A stretch of 64,000 nt of DNA, taken from an uncultured Bacteroidota bacterium. GTDB lineage: Bacteria > Bacteroidota > Bacteroidia > Flavobacteriales > Flavobacteriaceae. Position 1 is the stretch's first letter. Every line of letters begins with the position of its first letter. The translations under genes and the position numbers were made by a program. The notes under the pieces were generated by a model, which searched no databases, had not been told where the DNA came from, and worked only from the letters and a program-made list of their open reading frames with translations. This document shows, piece by piece, positions 26,488 through 36,471 of this stretch. The stretch spans positions 1-64,000 of the forward strand of contig CACJHI010000001.1 in NCBI GenBank assembly GCA_902593165.1. Reading direction: 5' to 3'.

Positions 26488-27536
26488 GCACTACTGCTAA
26501 AGGAATCCCAACCAGAACTATTAATATTAATCTTCTGACCTAAACTTGTGATCATACAATTATCATTCTTTTTATCTATGCAACTTCCTATAACTGATAG
26601 GTGCTGAGACTGTTCAATTTTTTTTAAATTTCTTTTTGAAGTAGTAAATAAAAGCTCATAATCCTCACCACCATTAAGTGAAGCTATGGAGTGATCAATT
26701 TTAAATTCATCACATATAGTTTTTGTATCATCGGATATTGGAATTTGGCTCTCATTTATATGAAATGATAAACCCGAAGACCTAGATAAATGGTTAATCT
26801 CAGTGGATAAACCATCACTTATATCAATCATAGAACTTGGAATAATTTTCAACTCATCTAGATAATTAATAACATCTATCCTCGCCTCAGGTTTTAACTG
26901 TCTTTGAATGCAGTAGGTATATTGACTTAAGTCAGGTTGAGAATTTGGGTTAACTTCAAATACATTCTTTTCTCTCTCTAAAACTTGAAGGCCCATGTAG
27001 GCTGCTCCTAAATCTCCAGATACTACTAGTAAGTCATCAACTCTAGCACCATTTCTTTCTATAATTTTTCTACTTTTTGTATTACCAATGCATGTAACGG
27101 ATATCATTAAACCTTTATTTGAAGATGTAGTATCGCCTCCAATTAGATCAATATTATAATTTGAACAAGCTAATTTGATTCCTTCGTATAATTCTTCAAG
27201 GGCATTTATTTTAAATCTGTTTGAAACTGCAATTGAGACCAAAATGTGTGAAGGCTTTACATTCATCGATATAATATCTGAAATGTTGACTACTACACTT
27301 TTATAACCTAAATGTTTGAGAGGTACATAAGATAAGTCAAAGTGGACGCCTTCTACCAAGATGTCTTGTGAGATGGTTACATTGGTTTTATCAAACTTTA
27401 ACAATGCAGCATCATCGCCAATATCGATAATTGTTGACTTATTACTATTCTTGAAAGATTTAGTAATTCTTTTTATTAGCTCAACTTCGCTAATATTAGA
27501 AAGATCATTTTCTTGTTGATTATTTGTATCATTCAT
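26484..27536 (-). CDS. thiL: Thiamine-monophosphate kinase
   Basis: The 350-residue protein has IDIGDDAALL (about 41-50), SQDILVEGVHFDLSYVPLKHLGYKSVVVNISDI, and later the VSGDLGAAYMGLQ, DISDGLSTEINHL and NGGEDYELLFT blocks of ThiL. It phosphorylates thiamine phosphate to the active cofactor TPP. It stands apart from the riboswitch-controlled uptake locus at 4409-7802 and no riboswitch precedes it. ThiL acts on thiamine monophosphate, so it would finish the route if imported thiamine is first phosphorylated. Confidence 0.95.
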   Translation of the reverse strand: MNDTNNQQENDLSNISEVELIKRITKSFKNSNKSTIIDIGDDAALLKFDKTNVTISQDILVEGVHFDLSYVPLKHLGYKSVVVNISDIISMNVKPSHILVSIAVSNRFKINALEELYEGIKLACSNYNIDLIGGDTTSSNKGLMISVTCIGNTKSRKIIERNGARVDDLLVVSGDLGAAYMGLQVLEREKNVFEVNPNSQPDLSQYTYCIQRQLKPEARIDVINYLDELKIIPSSMIDISDGLSTEINHLSRSSGLSFHINESQIPISDDTKTICDEFKIDHSIASLNGGEDYELLFTTSKRNLKKIEQSQHLSVIGSCIDKKNDNCMITSLGQKININSSGWDSFSSSA

Positions 27537-27640
27537 TATTCAAATTTAAGTCAAATGATCTGTTAAATTAGGGTGTAATTTCTAAGATAATTATAGATTT
27601 ATTAACACTTAAAAATATTTAAAAAACCTTGATTTAATTG

Positions 27641-27648
27641 TATATTTG
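27641..27648 (+). promoter_or_regulatory. -7 element for the suf operon
   Basis: TATATTTG fully matches TAnnTTTG and lies 20 nt before the sufB ATG, in a 132-bp intergenic region that is the largest gap in the window. No clear TTTG occurs at the -33 position, so an activator may be needed. Confidence 0.5.
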
Positions 27649-27668
27649 CGAAAGTTTAAAGGTTATTT

Positions 27669-29114
27669 ATGGCTTATACTGAAGAAGAATTAAAGAAACA
27701 ACTTGAAACGAAAGAATACGAATATGGTTTCTACACAGATATTGACTCTGAAACTTTTCCTGTAGGACTTAGTGAAGAAATTGTAGTTGCTATTTCAAAG
27801 AAAAAGAATGAACCAAAATGGATGACAGAATGGAGATTGGATGCATTCAAAATATGGAAAGAAATGAAAAAACCATCATGGTCAAATCTTAAATATAAAG
27901 AGCCTGATTATCAAGGAATTTCATATTATTCAGCTCCAAAGAAAAAGCCAGACCTCAAATCTTTAGATGAAGTTGATCCAGAGCTTATCAAGACATTCAA
28001 TAAATTAGGGATTTCTATTGATGAACAAAAAAGATTAAGCGGAGTGGCAATGGATGTTGTAGTTGACTCTGTTTCAGTTGCTACCTCTTTTAAAGACACA
28101 TTAGAAGAAAAAGGAATAATTTTTTGCTCAATTTCAGATGCCATAAAAAATCATCCCAAACTTGTTAGAAAGTATATAGGGACAGTAATTCCTAAGAGAG
28201 ACAATTATTTTGCTGCACTTAATTCTGCAGTTTTTTCTGATGGATCATTTTGTTACATTCCCAAAGGAGTAAAGTGTCCAATGGAACTATCTACCTATTT
28301 TAGGATTAATCAAGCTGGAACTGGACAATTTGAAAGAACTTTGCTAATTGCTGACGAATCGAGTTATGTAAGTTATCTTGAAGGTTGTACGGCACCATCA
28401 AGAGATGAAAATCAGCTTCATGCTGCAGTTGTAGAATTAATTGCTTTAGATGATGCTGAGATAAAATATTCAACGGTACAAAATTGGTTTCCTGGTGATA
28501 AAAATGGAAATGGTGGAGTATTTAATTTTGTAACAAAAAGAGGTATTTGCCATGATAGATCAAAAATTTCTTGGACTCAGGTAGAAACTGGTTCTGCTGT
28601 AACCTGGAAATACCCATCCTGTGTTCTAAAAGGAAATGATTCAATCGGAGAGTTTTACTCCATTGCTGTTACAAATAATTTTCAACAGGCTGATACAGGG
28701 ACTAAGATGATACATATCGGAAAGAATACAAAAAGTACGATTATTTCAAAAGGAGTTTCAGCAGGAAAATCACAAAACAGCTATAGGGGGCTAGTAAAAA
28801 TATCACCCATGGCTGAAAATGCTAGAAACTTTTCTCAATGTGATTCACTATTGATGGGTAACGAATGTGGAGCGCATACATTCCCCTATATCGAAGCACA
28901 GAATAAATCTGCTCAGATTGAGCATGAAGCTTCTACAAGTAAAATTGGTGAGGACCAAATTTTTTATTGTAATCAAAGAGGTATCGATACAGAAAAGGCT
29001 ATAGCTCTAATTGTTAACGGATTTAGTAAAGAAGTACTAAATAAACTTCCTATGGAATTTGCTGTTGAGGCTCAAAAACTATTAGAAATATCACTAGAAG
29101 GTTCTGTTGGTTAA
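27669..29114 (+). CDS. sufB: Fe-S cluster assembly scaffold protein SufB
   Basis: The 481-residue protein shows the SufB core: [58 protein letters not shown], and the C-terminal [15 protein letters not shown]...[22 protein letters not shown]. It forms a scaffold with SufC and SufD on which nascent clusters are built. It is first in sufBCDSE plus a SufT-like gene, the only Fe-S assembly system in the window. The length and order are typical of Bacteroidetes. Confidence 0.98.
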   Translation: MAYTEEELKKQLETKEYEYGFYTDIDSETFPVGLSEEIVVAISKKKNEPKWMTEWRLDAFKIWKEMKKPSWSNLKYKEPDYQGISYYSAPKKKPDLKSLDEVDPELIKTFNKLGISIDEQKRLSGVAMDVVVDSVSVATSFKDTLEEKGIIFCSISDAIKNHPKLVRKYIGTVIPKRDNYFAALNSAVFSDGSFCYIPKGVKCPMELSTYFRINQAGTGQFERTLLIADESSYVSYLEGCTAPSRDENQLHAAVVELIALDDAEIKYSTVQNWFPGDKNGNGGVFNFVTKRGICHDRSKISWTQVETGSAVTWKYPSCVLKGNDSIGEFYSIAVTNNFQQADTGTKMIHIGKNTKSTIISKGVSAGKSQNSYRGLVKISPMAENARNFSQCDSLLMGNECGAHTFPYIEAQNKSAQIEHEASTSKIGEDQIFYCNQRGIDTEKAIALIVNGFSKEVLNKLPMEFAVEAQKLLEISLEGSVG

Positions 29115-29123
29115 AAAAAATAT

Positions 29124-29870
29124 ATGTTAGAAATAGATAATTTACATTGTAAGATAGACGGAAAGTCAATTCTAAAAGGAATTAACTTAAAGATTAAAAA
29201 AGGTGAGATACATGCTATAATGGGCCCAAACGGTTCTGGTAAGAGTACTCTTGCAAACGTGATTTCTGGACATGAAGATTATGAAGTTACCAAAGGGACA
29301 ATTTATTTTGATGATAAAGAAATAAATGATCTTGGTGTTGATGAAAGAGCTCATGAGGGTATCTTTATGTCATTTCAATATCCTGTTGAAATACCTGGTG
29401 TTACAGTAACAAATTTTATCAAGACTGCGATTAATGAAACTAGAAAATCTCAAGGGCTTGATGATATGTCATCAAGTGAGATGTTAAAAAAAATTAGAGA
29501 GAAAGCAAATCTGCTTGACATGGATTCAAATTTTTTATCAAGGTCATTAAATGAAGGTTTTTCTGGTGGAGAAAAAAAGAGAAATGAAATTTTTCAAATG
29601 GCAATGATGGAACCAAAATTGGCAGTTCTTGACGAAACTGATTCTGGATTAGATATTGACGCTTTAAAAATAGTTGCAAATGGTGTTGTCAAGTGTAGCA
29701 ATGATGACAATTCTGTACTTGTTATTACACATTATCAAAGGCTCTTAGATTATATAGTGCCTGATAAAGTACATGTAATTATGGATGGCAAAGTAGTTAA
29801 ATCAGGAAATAAAGATCTTGCAAAAAAAATTGAAGTTGTTGGATATGACTGGTTGAAAAAAAGTAATTAA
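29124..29870 (+). CDS. sufC: Fe-S assembly ATPase SufC
   Basis: The 248-residue ABC ATPase has Walker A GPNGSGKST (36-44), an ABC signature GFSGGEKKRNEI (about 147-158), and Walker B LAVLDETDSGLDIDALK, with the SufC-specific FMSFQYPVEIPGV segment. It powers conformational change of the SufBCD scaffold and is soluble, not a transporter. It is 9 nt downstream of sufB. Confidence 0.98.
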   Translation: MLEIDNLHCKIDGKSILKGINLKIKKGEIHAIMGPNGSGKSTLANVISGHEDYEVTKGTIYFDDKEINDLGVDERAHEGIFMSFQYPVEIPGVTVTNFIKTAINETRKSQGLDDMSSSEMLKKIREKANLLDMDSNFLSRSLNEGFSGGEKKRNEIFQMAMMEPKLAVLDETDSGLDIDALKIVANGVVKCSNDDNSVLVITHYQRLLDYIVPDKVHVIMDGKVVKSGNKDLAKKIEVVGYDWLKKSN

Positions 29871-29875
29871 CAAAT

Positions 29876-31192
29876 ATGAGCTTTCAAGATAAATTACTGG
29901 ATTCTTTTATTGCCTTCGAGCAAGTTATAGACCTTGAGAATCCAATACATACCGACAGAAAAAATGCATTAAAGAGATTTGAGAGCAGAGGCTTTCCTAC
30001 AAAAAAAGATGAACTTTGGAAGTATACATCTCTAAAATCAATTACACAAAAAGATTATAGTTTATCCGTTAAAAGCAATCCAAATATTGGATTAAAGGAC
30101 ATAAAAAAATATTCGATTAATGATATTGATTCATTTAAGATAGTATTTGTTGATGGTGTTTTCAACCCCTTCTTATCAAATACAACTCATGACGGGAAGG
30201 ACATATGTGTATTATCTGCTGCTTTAACAAAAAGTAAGTATAAAAAAACAATTAAAAAATACTTTAATAAAATAGTTCCTGACGACCAGAGTTTAGCTTC
30301 ATTAAATACGTCATATACCCAGGAAGGAGCATATATTCGCATACCAAAATCTGTTTTACCAGAGGACCCTGTTCAGATATTGCATTTTTCTTCAGGAAAA
30401 AATAAACCTTTATGGCTTCAGCCAAGGAATTTAATTATAGTTGAAGAAAACGCTAGAGTTGAAATAATAGAAAGACACCAAAGTTTGAAAGCTCATGATG
30501 GAGTTACTAACTCATTGACTGAGATATATGCTGAAAAGAACTCATTTGTTGATTACTACAAAATTCAGAATGATTTAGAAACTTCAAATTTAATTGATAA
30601 TACATTTATTGATCAGCAAAGGGACAGTAACGTGAGGGTTCATACTTTTTCCTTTGGTGGAAAATTAACTAGAAATAATTTAAATTTCTACCATAAAGGT
30701 GAGAACATTCAATCTACATTAAAGGGTCTTACTATACTTGAAAGTGATCAGCATGTAGATCATAATACACTTGTGAACCATGCTCAACCAAATTGTGAAA
30801 GCCACCAGGACTATAAGGGAATTTTTTCTGAAAGATCTGTTGGTGTTTTTAATGGAAAGATACTAGTTGATCAAATTGCACAAAAAACAAATGCATTTCA
30901 GCAAAACAATAATATACTAATTGATAATAAAGCTAAGGTTAACTCAAAACCACAATTAGAAATATTTGCTGATGATGTAAAGTGTTCCCATGGATGTACA
31001 ATTGGACAGCTCGATAAAGAAGCGCTTTTTTATCTAAAATCTAGAGGTATTCCAGAGAAAGAAGCAATTGCCCTATTAACTTACGGATTTGCAAATAGTA
31101 TTCTTAAAAGTGTAAATATCCCTAGTTTAAAGAAAAGAATTAACTCACTAATCTCAAAAAAACTAGGTGTTGACTTAGGATTCGATTTATAA
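29876..31192 (+). CDS. sufD: Fe-S assembly protein SufD
   Basis: The 438-residue protein is SufB-related, with the SufD signatures KDELWKYTSLK near residue 45, HTFSFGGKLTRNNLNF, and the C-terminal DVKCSHGCTIGQLDKEALFYLKSRGIPEKEA. The CSHG cysteine and the downstream basic residues match scaffold residues. It pairs with SufB in the SufBC2D complex. It sits between sufC and sufS with gaps of only a few bases. Confidence 0.97.
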   Translation: MSFQDKLLDSFIAFEQVIDLENPIHTDRKNALKRFESRGFPTKKDELWKYTSLKSITQKDYSLSVKSNPNIGLKDIKKYSINDIDSFKIVFVDGVFNPFLSNTTHDGKDICVLSAALTKSKYKKTIKKYFNKIVPDDQSLASLNTSYTQEGAYIRIPKSVLPEDPVQILHFSSGKNKPLWLQPRNLIIVEENARVEIIERHQSLKAHDGVTNSLTEIYAEKNSFVDYYKIQNDLETSNLIDNTFIDQQRDSNVRVHTFSFGGKLTRNNLNFYHKGENIQSTLKGLTILESDQHVDHNTLVNHAQPNCESHQDYKGIFSERSVGVFNGKILVDQIAQKTNAFQQNNNILIDNKAKVNSKPQLEIFADDVKCSHGCTIGQLDKEALFYLKSRGIPEKEAIALLTYGFANSILKSVNIPSLKKRINSLISKKLGVDLGFDL

Positions 31193-32407
31193 ATGTTGGA
31201 TGTATATAAAATAAGAGAAGACTTTCCAATACTTGGTAAAAAGGTCAATAATACTGACTTAATTTACTTTGATAATGCAGCTACATCCCAAACTCCAAAT
31301 CAAGTTATTGAAGTTATATCAGATTACTATAAACAATATAATTCAAATATTCATAGAGGCTTACATTCACTTAGTGCAGATGCTACCAATAAATATGAAA
31401 ATTCAAGGACAATAATTAAAAATCATTTTGGAGCTTCTCATGAACATGAAATAATTTTTACATCAGGAACCACACATGGAATAAATATTATTTCCTCGGG
31501 TCTTGAAAAACTAATCTCTTCAAAGGATGAATTAATCGTATCAGAGATGGAGCATCACTCCAATATCGTTCCATGGCAAATGCTGTGTGAAAAAACTGGA
31601 TCGAAACTCAAAGTAATACCAATTAATGATGATGGTTCGCTTAATATGGATGAATATAAATCATTACTTACTCCTGCAGTTAAATTTGTTTTCATAAATC
31701 ATGTGTCAAATACTCTAGGTATTGTGAATCCAGTTAAAGAAATTATAGATCTTGCTCATATGAATAACAGTAAAGTTCTGATTGATGGTGCTCAAGGTGC
31801 TGCTCATTTCAAGATTAACCTAAAGGAGTTAGATGTAGACTATTATGTTGCTTCAGCCCATAAATTATGTGGTCCAACTGGAGTTGGATTCTTGTATGGA
31901 AAATCGGAGTTGCTAAACTCACTACCACCATACCAAGGTGGAGGTGAGATGATATCTACTGTAACCTTTAACAAAACCGAGTATGCTGACCTTCCTCATA
32001 AATTTGAAGCAGGAACCCCAAATATTGCAGGTGTTATAGGGTTTGGTGCTGCAATAGAATATATGAACTCAATTGGTTTTGACAATATAGAAGTGTATGA
32101 AAAAGAACTTTTAGATTATGCCACAGAAAATCTAAAAAAAATTGAGAATGTTAAAATATATGGAGATGTAGATGATAAAATATCTGTTATTTCTTTTAAT
32201 GTTGGTAATCACCATCCATCAGATATTGGTTCTATTCTTGATCAATACGGGGTTGCAGTCAGGACAGGACAGCACTGTACGCAGCCTATAATGGATCATT
32301 TCAATATTCCAGGAACAGTTAGAGCCTCCTTCTCTTTTTATAATACCAAAAGTGAAATAGATTTATTTATTGATGCCCTAAAAAAGGCATCAAAAATGTT
32401 GGGATAA
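31193..32407 (+). CDS. sufS: Cysteine desulfurase SufS
   Basis: The 404-residue PLP enzyme contains IYFDNAATSQ, SEMEHHSNIVPW, the PLP-lysine segment DYYVASAHKLCGPTGVGFLYG and the catalytic-cysteine loop VRTGQHCTQPIMDHF. It removes sulfur from cysteine to form an enzyme persulfide. The Cys loop context is that of group II desulfurases (SufS), which hand sulfur to SufE, encoded next. It abuts sufD directly. Confidence 0.97.
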   Translation: MLDVYKIREDFPILGKKVNNTDLIYFDNAATSQTPNQVIEVISDYYKQYNSNIHRGLHSLSADATNKYENSRTIIKNHFGASHEHEIIFTSGTTHGINIISSGLEKLISSKDELIVSEMEHHSNIVPWQMLCEKTGSKLKVIPINDDGSLNMDEYKSLLTPAVKFVFINHVSNTLGIVNPVKEIIDLAHMNNSKVLIDGAQGAAHFKINLKELDVDYYVASAHKLCGPTGVGFLYGKSELLNSLPPYQGGGEMISTVTFNKTEYADLPHKFEAGTPNIAGVIGFGAAIEYMNSIGFDNIEVYEKELLDYATENLKKIENVKIYGDVDDKISVISFNVGNHHPSDIGSILDQYGVAVRTGQHCTQPIMDHFNIPGTVRASFSFYNTKSEIDLFIDALKKASKMLG

Positions 32408-32417
32408 TTGCTTAATT

Positions 32418-32846
32418 TTGACTGTGCAAAGCATTCAACAAATACAGGACCAAATTATTGAAGAGTTTGATTTTTTTCAAGATTGGTCAGAAAAGTATCA
32501 ATATCTAATTGATCTTGGCAAAAATCTACCTGAATTTAATGATAGTAACAGAGTTGATTCTAATCTTATAAAAGGCTGTCAAAGTAAAGTGTGGCTAAAC
32601 TCATCTTTTGATAATAACATTGTTATATTTGAAGCAGATAGTGATGCAATTATCTCTAAAGGAATCATATCTCTTTTAATTAGAGTTTTTTCTGGTCATA
32701 CACCAGATGAAATTATTGCAGCTAATATCGATTTTATTGAGAAAATAGGTTTAAATAGTCATCTTTCACAGACAAGGGCAAACGGTCTACTTTCAATGAT
32801 AAAACAAATCAAAATATATGCTTTAGCGTATCAAGCAAAAAACTAA
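32418..32846 (+). CDS. sufE: Sulfur acceptor SufE
   Basis: The 142-residue protein begins IQQIQDQIIEEFDFFQDWSEKYQYLIDLGKNLPEF and has the catalytic loop LIKGCQSKVWL, where the cysteine accepts persulfide sulfur from SufS. The later RVFSGHTPDEIIAANIDFIEKIGL block is typical. The likely start is TTG at 32418. A GTG two codons later is an alternative. It sits 10 nt after sufS. Confidence 0.95.
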   Translation: MTVQSIQQIQDQIIEEFDFFQDWSEKYQYLIDLGKNLPEFNDSNRVDSNLIKGCQSKVWLNSSFDNNIVIFEADSDAIISKGIISLLIRVFSGHTPDEIIAANIDFIEKIGLNSHLSQTRANGLLSMIKQIKIYALAYQAKN

Positions 32847-32847
32847 A

Positions 32848-33168
32848 ATGACAAAAATGAATACACAAGATTTAGGTGAAAAAATTGTAAAAGAATTAAA
32901 ATCAATATTTGATCCTGAAATACCTGTTGATATTTATGAGTTAGGATTAATCTATGATGTTTTTGTCAATGAAGATAATGAAGTAAAAATTCTTATGACA
33001 CTTACTTCACCAAACTGTCCAGTTGCTGAATCATTACCCCAGGAAGTCGAAGAAAAAATAAGATCAATTGACGAAGTTAAAACTGCAGAGGTTGAAATTA
33101 CGTTTGATCCACCTTGGACAAAAGATTTAATGAGTGAAGAGGCAAAACTTGAATTAGGATTTCTGTAA
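32848..33168 (+). CDS. sufT: DUF59/MIP18-family Fe-S assembly protein (SufT-like)
   Basis: The 106-residue protein has KELKSIFDPEIPVDIYELGLIYDV and MTLTSPNCPVAESLPQEVEEKI followed by VEITFDPPWTKDLMSEEAKLELG, diagnostic of the DUF59/MIP18 fold found in SufT and PaaD. Members act late in Fe-S cluster delivery, and the conserved cysteine (TSPNCP) is present. Position at the end of the suf operon supports the Fe-S role over phenylacetate oxidation. The start could be ATG 32848 or the ATG four codons later. Confidence 0.9.
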   Translation: MTKMNTQDLGEKIVKELKSIFDPEIPVDIYELGLIYDVFVNEDNEVKILMTLTSPNCPVAESLPQEVEEKIRSIDEVKTAEVEITFDPPWTKDLMSEEAKLELGFL

Positions 33169-33175
33169 TCATTTC

Positions 33176-34054
33176 ATGAAACAAAATTTTCTTTTATTTT
33201 TTTTGATATTTTCTATAAATACTTTTTCTCAAGAAGAGGCTAAAAAAGATTCTCTTTGGACAACTAGAGGAAATGTTGCCATTCTTTTAAACCAAACAGG
33301 ATTTAGTGATTGGGTGGGAGGAGGAACAAATAATTTTTCTGGTACACTGAAATTTGACTATGAATGGGAATACAGAGATAAGGGTTGGGACTGGCTGACT
33401 AACTTTGAATCTGCTTATGGATTAGCTAAATATAAAAATGCTCCATTTGCCAGAAAAATTGATGATAGAATTTTAATTCAATCAATAGTTGGTAAAGAAT
33501 TTACTAAAAATTTATCTTTCTCTGCTTTCTTTAACTTCACCTCTCAGCTTGGAAATGGTTATAAATACAAAAAGGATTCAAATAATAATGAGATACGTGA
33601 ATTAACAACTAAAATATTTTCTCCTGCATACTTTCAATTAGGATCAGGATTTCTTTGGAAAAAAGATGAAACATTATGGGTCAATTATTCTCCTATTGCT
33701 ACAAGATTAATTTTAGTTAATAAAAAATTTACTAAAGATTTAACTGGTAATGATACTTATTTTGGTGTATTACCTAATAAATCATCTAGATATGAACTTG
33801 GGGCTAATTTAACTTTCCATTCGGAGGGAAACCTGCTTGAAAATATAAAGTATAAACAAGATTTAAAGCTTTTCTCTAACTATTTGGAGGATGCCTCAAA
33901 CATAGATCTAGATTATCTAGTGCAAATTGAAGTTGATATAAACCCTCTTCTTTCAACTCAACTAATTTTTCAATTAATTTATGATGATAACGCTATTTCA
34001 AGACTTCAAGTAAGAGAAGTTTTTGGCGTTGGGGTTCAACTTAAATTAGATTAG
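33176..34054 (+). CDS. DUF3078 outer-membrane beta-barrel protein
   Basis: The 292-residue protein has a cleavable signal (MKQNFLLFFLIFSINTFSQ) and then repeated aromatic/glycine beta-strand sequence, including LLNQTGFSDWVGGGTNNFSG, matching the Bacteroidetes DUF3078 family. A barrel in the outer membrane is inferred. Its function is unknown. It lies 7 nt after the SufT-like gene, so it is probably in the suf transcript, though no Fe-S link is evident from the sequence. Confidence 0.88.
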   Translation: MKQNFLLFFLIFSINTFSQEEAKKDSLWTTRGNVAILLNQTGFSDWVGGGTNNFSGTLKFDYEWEYRDKGWDWLTNFESAYGLAKYKNAPFARKIDDRILIQSIVGKEFTKNLSFSAFFNFTSQLGNGYKYKKDSNNNEIRELTTKIFSPAYFQLGSGFLWKKDETLWVNYSPIATRLILVNKKFTKDLTGNDTYFGVLPNKSSRYELGANLTFHSEGNLLENIKYKQDLKLFSNYLEDASNIDLDYLVQIEVDINPLLSTQLIFQLIYDDNAISRLQVREVFGVGVQLKLD

Positions 34055-34055
34055 T

Positions 34056-35351
34056 TTGGATAATTTAAATATTTTAATCATCACTTACTACTGGCCACCA
34101 TCTGGGGGTTCAGGAGTTCAAAGATGGATGTTCTTTGCAAAATATCTAAAGCAAATTGGACATAATCCTATAGTTTTGACTGTTGATCCAAAATATGCCT
34201 CTTATAACTTAATCGATAATTCACTCACAGATCAAGTTAAAGATATTAAGACACATAAAACATATAGCTTTGAGATCTTGAAATTATATTCACTATTTAA
34301 GTCGGGAAATAGAACTAAAGCAATACCTCAGTCTTACATTCCGAATCAATCATTTTTTGATAAAATAGCATCATTTATCAGATTAAATTTTTTTATACCG
34401 GATTCAAGAATAGGGTGGAACTATTTTGCATTTAGAAAAGCTAAAAAACTTATAGAAAACAATAATATTAATTGTGTAATTACTACAGGTCCACCGCATT
34501 CAACTCATTTAATTGGTAAAAAAATTACTGAAAAATTTAAATTAAAATGGGTAGTTGATCTAAGAGATCCATGGGCTGAAATTTTTTATTTAAAAGATAA
34601 ATTTAGATTCAAATACGCTAAAAAATTAAATCTAAAATTCGAGGCGGATGTTTTTAATTCTGCTGATTCAATTATAACAACTGTTGGTGACAGATATCAA
34701 AATATCATAAAAGAAAAATTATCAAATTCTAAGAAAATTCATAAAATTTATAATGGATATGATAAATCAGTTTATGATAAAATTAAAGAGATTAAACCAA
34801 CTAGCTTTAATATTGTATTTACTGGTGTTCTTTCTAAAAATCATAATTATCAAGTTTTTTACAAAGTATTAAGTCACTTAAAAGATGAGTTTAATGATCT
34901 AAATATGATTTTCACTTTTGCAGGTAAAATTGACAAAGAAATCAAAAAACTTTATTCAGAAAAAATTCATTTTATTGACAGAGGTTATGTAATTCACGAA
35001 ACAGCAATTGAGATTATAAAGTCATCTCATTTATTAATCAATTTTAATTACTTACATACAGAAAAAACCGATATGGTGTCAGGGAAGCTTATAGAGTATC
35101 TTGCTTCAGGTTCTCCAATTATAAACTTTTCAAATTCGGCTGAAGAATCAAATTCTATTTTGAAAAACTCCACAAAATCTTTTAATGCAGATAGTAATGA
35201 TATAATTAAGGTTGTAAACTTTATAAAGAAAGAATATGACCGTTGGTCAAATGGAAATTATGAAAAAGATATTCCAAAAAATATAGAGTCTTTTTCTAGG
35301 AAAAAATTAACGAATGATTTAGTTGAATTGATAAAAAATTTAGTTGTTTAA
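34056..35351 (+). CDS. Glycosyltransferase, GT4-like family
   Basis: The 431-residue protein has a GT-B fold pattern: an N-terminal ILIITYYWPPSGGSGVQRWMFFAKYL and a C-terminal Rossmann half with FTGVLSKNHNY and SGKLIEYLASGSPII, where nucleotide sugar usually binds. It probably adds a sugar to a surface polysaccharide or lipid. Donor and acceptor are not predictable. The start is TTG, one base after the DUF3078 stop. Its 3' end overlaps convergent nadD by 12 bp. Confidence 0.85.
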   Translation: MDNLNILIITYYWPPSGGSGVQRWMFFAKYLKQIGHNPIVLTVDPKYASYNLIDNSLTDQVKDIKTHKTYSFEILKLYSLFKSGNRTKAIPQSYIPNQSFFDKIASFIRLNFFIPDSRIGWNYFAFRKAKKLIENNNINCVITTGPPHSTHLIGKKITEKFKLKWVVDLRDPWAEIFYLKDKFRFKYAKKLNLKFEADVFNSADSIITTVGDRYQNIIKEKLSNSKKIHKIYNGYDKSVYDKIKEIKPTSFNIVFTGVLSKNHNYQVFYKVLSHLKDEFNDLNMIFTFAGKIDKEIKKLYSEKIHFIDRGYVIHETAIEIIKSSHLLINFNYLHTEKTDMVSGKLIEYLASGSPIINFSNSAEESNSILKNSTKSFNADSNDIIKVVNFIKKEYDRWSNGNYEKDIPKNIESFSRKKLTNDLVELIKNLVV

Positions 35352-35912
35352 TTCAAAGAATTCCAAAACCTCTTGTGGCACCAATGTATCAATCTTTTCT
35401 TTTGACTTGATTAATTCGCGGATATGGCTACTTGAAATTTTTATTTTAGGGGCATCTACCAACTTAATGTTAGAATTAGATAAAATTTCTTCAGGAATTT
35501 TTTGGTCAGTATCTCTTGGGTAGACGTATACTTCAGCAATTTCAATAATTTTTTTATAATCTTTCCACTTATTAAACCCTACTAAATTATCTTCTCCAAT
35601 TAATAGAATCAACTTATTGTACTTGTGTCTTTTTTTAAATTCTTTTAAAGTATCAATTGTAAAATTAGGTTTAGACATTTTAAACTCAATATCTGATACT
35701 CTGACATTATCAAACTTTTTAAATACAGTCTCAGCCATCTTTAGTCTATCTATGTCACTTATTAGTTCATTTCCCTTCTTAAAAGGGCTTTGAGGGCTAA
35801 TAACAACTAACACCTCATCTAGTTCAGATAGTTTTGAAAAATATTCAGCTAAAGTAACGTGACCGTTATGTATAGGGTTAAAAGTTCCTAGGTAAAGACC
35901 TACATTACTCAT
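35340..35912 (-). CDS. nadD: Nicotinate-nucleotide adenylyltransferase
   Basis: The 190-residue protein starts VGLYLGTFNPIHNGHVTLAEYF, the nucleotidyltransferase GxFxPxHxGH motif, and has ISSSHIRELI near the C terminus. It adenylylates nicotinate mononucleotide to deamido-NAD. It is third in yicC-gmk-nadD, overlapping gmk by 8 bp. It is the stand-alone counterpart of the adenylyltransferase half missing from the NadR-like kinase at 5002. Confidence 0.95.
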   Translation of the reverse strand: MSNVGLYLGTFNPIHNGHVTLAEYFSKLSELDEVLVVISPQSPFKKGNELISDIDRLKMAETVFKKFDNVRVSDIEFKMSKPNFTIDTLKEFKKRHKYNKLILLIGEDNLVGFNKWKDYKKIIEIAEVYVYPRDTDQKIPEEILSNSNIKLVDAPKIKISSSHIRELIKSKEKIDTLVPQEVLEFFELNN

Positions 35913-36471
35913 CTATAAATTCTTTTATTAAGGTATGGGCAATTTTTTTTGACTCTTCAAGATCGTTATTAATGATAATATTATCAAATTTTGATGCATA
36001 ATCTAATTCACTTTCAGCCTTTTTAATTCTTACATCAATTTCTTGTTTAGAGACATCACCTCTTTCAATTAATCTTTCACGTAAGATTTCTATACTTGGC
36101 GGCATAACAAATATGGAGAGAGTCTCATCTGGAAACATACCCTTTATATTTGCACCTCCAACAACGTCTATGTCAAAAATTGCTATTTTTTTATCCTTCC
36201 AAATCCTATCTACTTCAGATTTAAGTGTGCCATAATGGTTACCTCCGTAAACTTCCTCATACTCAATAAATTCATCATTTTTAATTCTAGCCTTAAATTC
36301 TTGGTTGCTTAAAAAATAATAATCTTTACCATCTCTCTCTTCACCTCTAGCTTTTCTTGACGTTGCAGAAATTGAAAATTGGATTTCACTAAAAGATTTA
36401 AGTATATACTTTACTAAAGTGGTTTTACCTGCACCTGAAGGGGCTGAGAAAACAATAAGCTTATTAGTCAT
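35905..36471 (-). CDS. gmk: Guanylate kinase
   Basis: The 188-residue protein has the P-loop FSAPSGAGKTTL (8-19), the GMP-binding SATSRKARGEERDGKDYYFLS and EYEEVYGGNHYGT segments, and FVMPPSIEILRERL. It phosphorylates GMP to GDP. It is translationally linked to yicC (1-bp overlap) and nadD (8-bp overlap), the usual yicC-gmk pairing. Confidence 0.97.
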   Translation of the reverse strand: MTNKLIVFSAPSGAGKTTLVKYILKSFSEIQFSISATSRKARGEERDGKDYYFLSNQEFKARIKNDEFIEYEEVYGGNHYGTLKSEVDRIWKDKKIAIFDIDVVGGANIKGMFPDETLSIFVMPPSIEILRERLIERGDVSKQEIDVRIKKAESELDYASKFDNIIINNDLEESKKIAHTLIKEFIDE

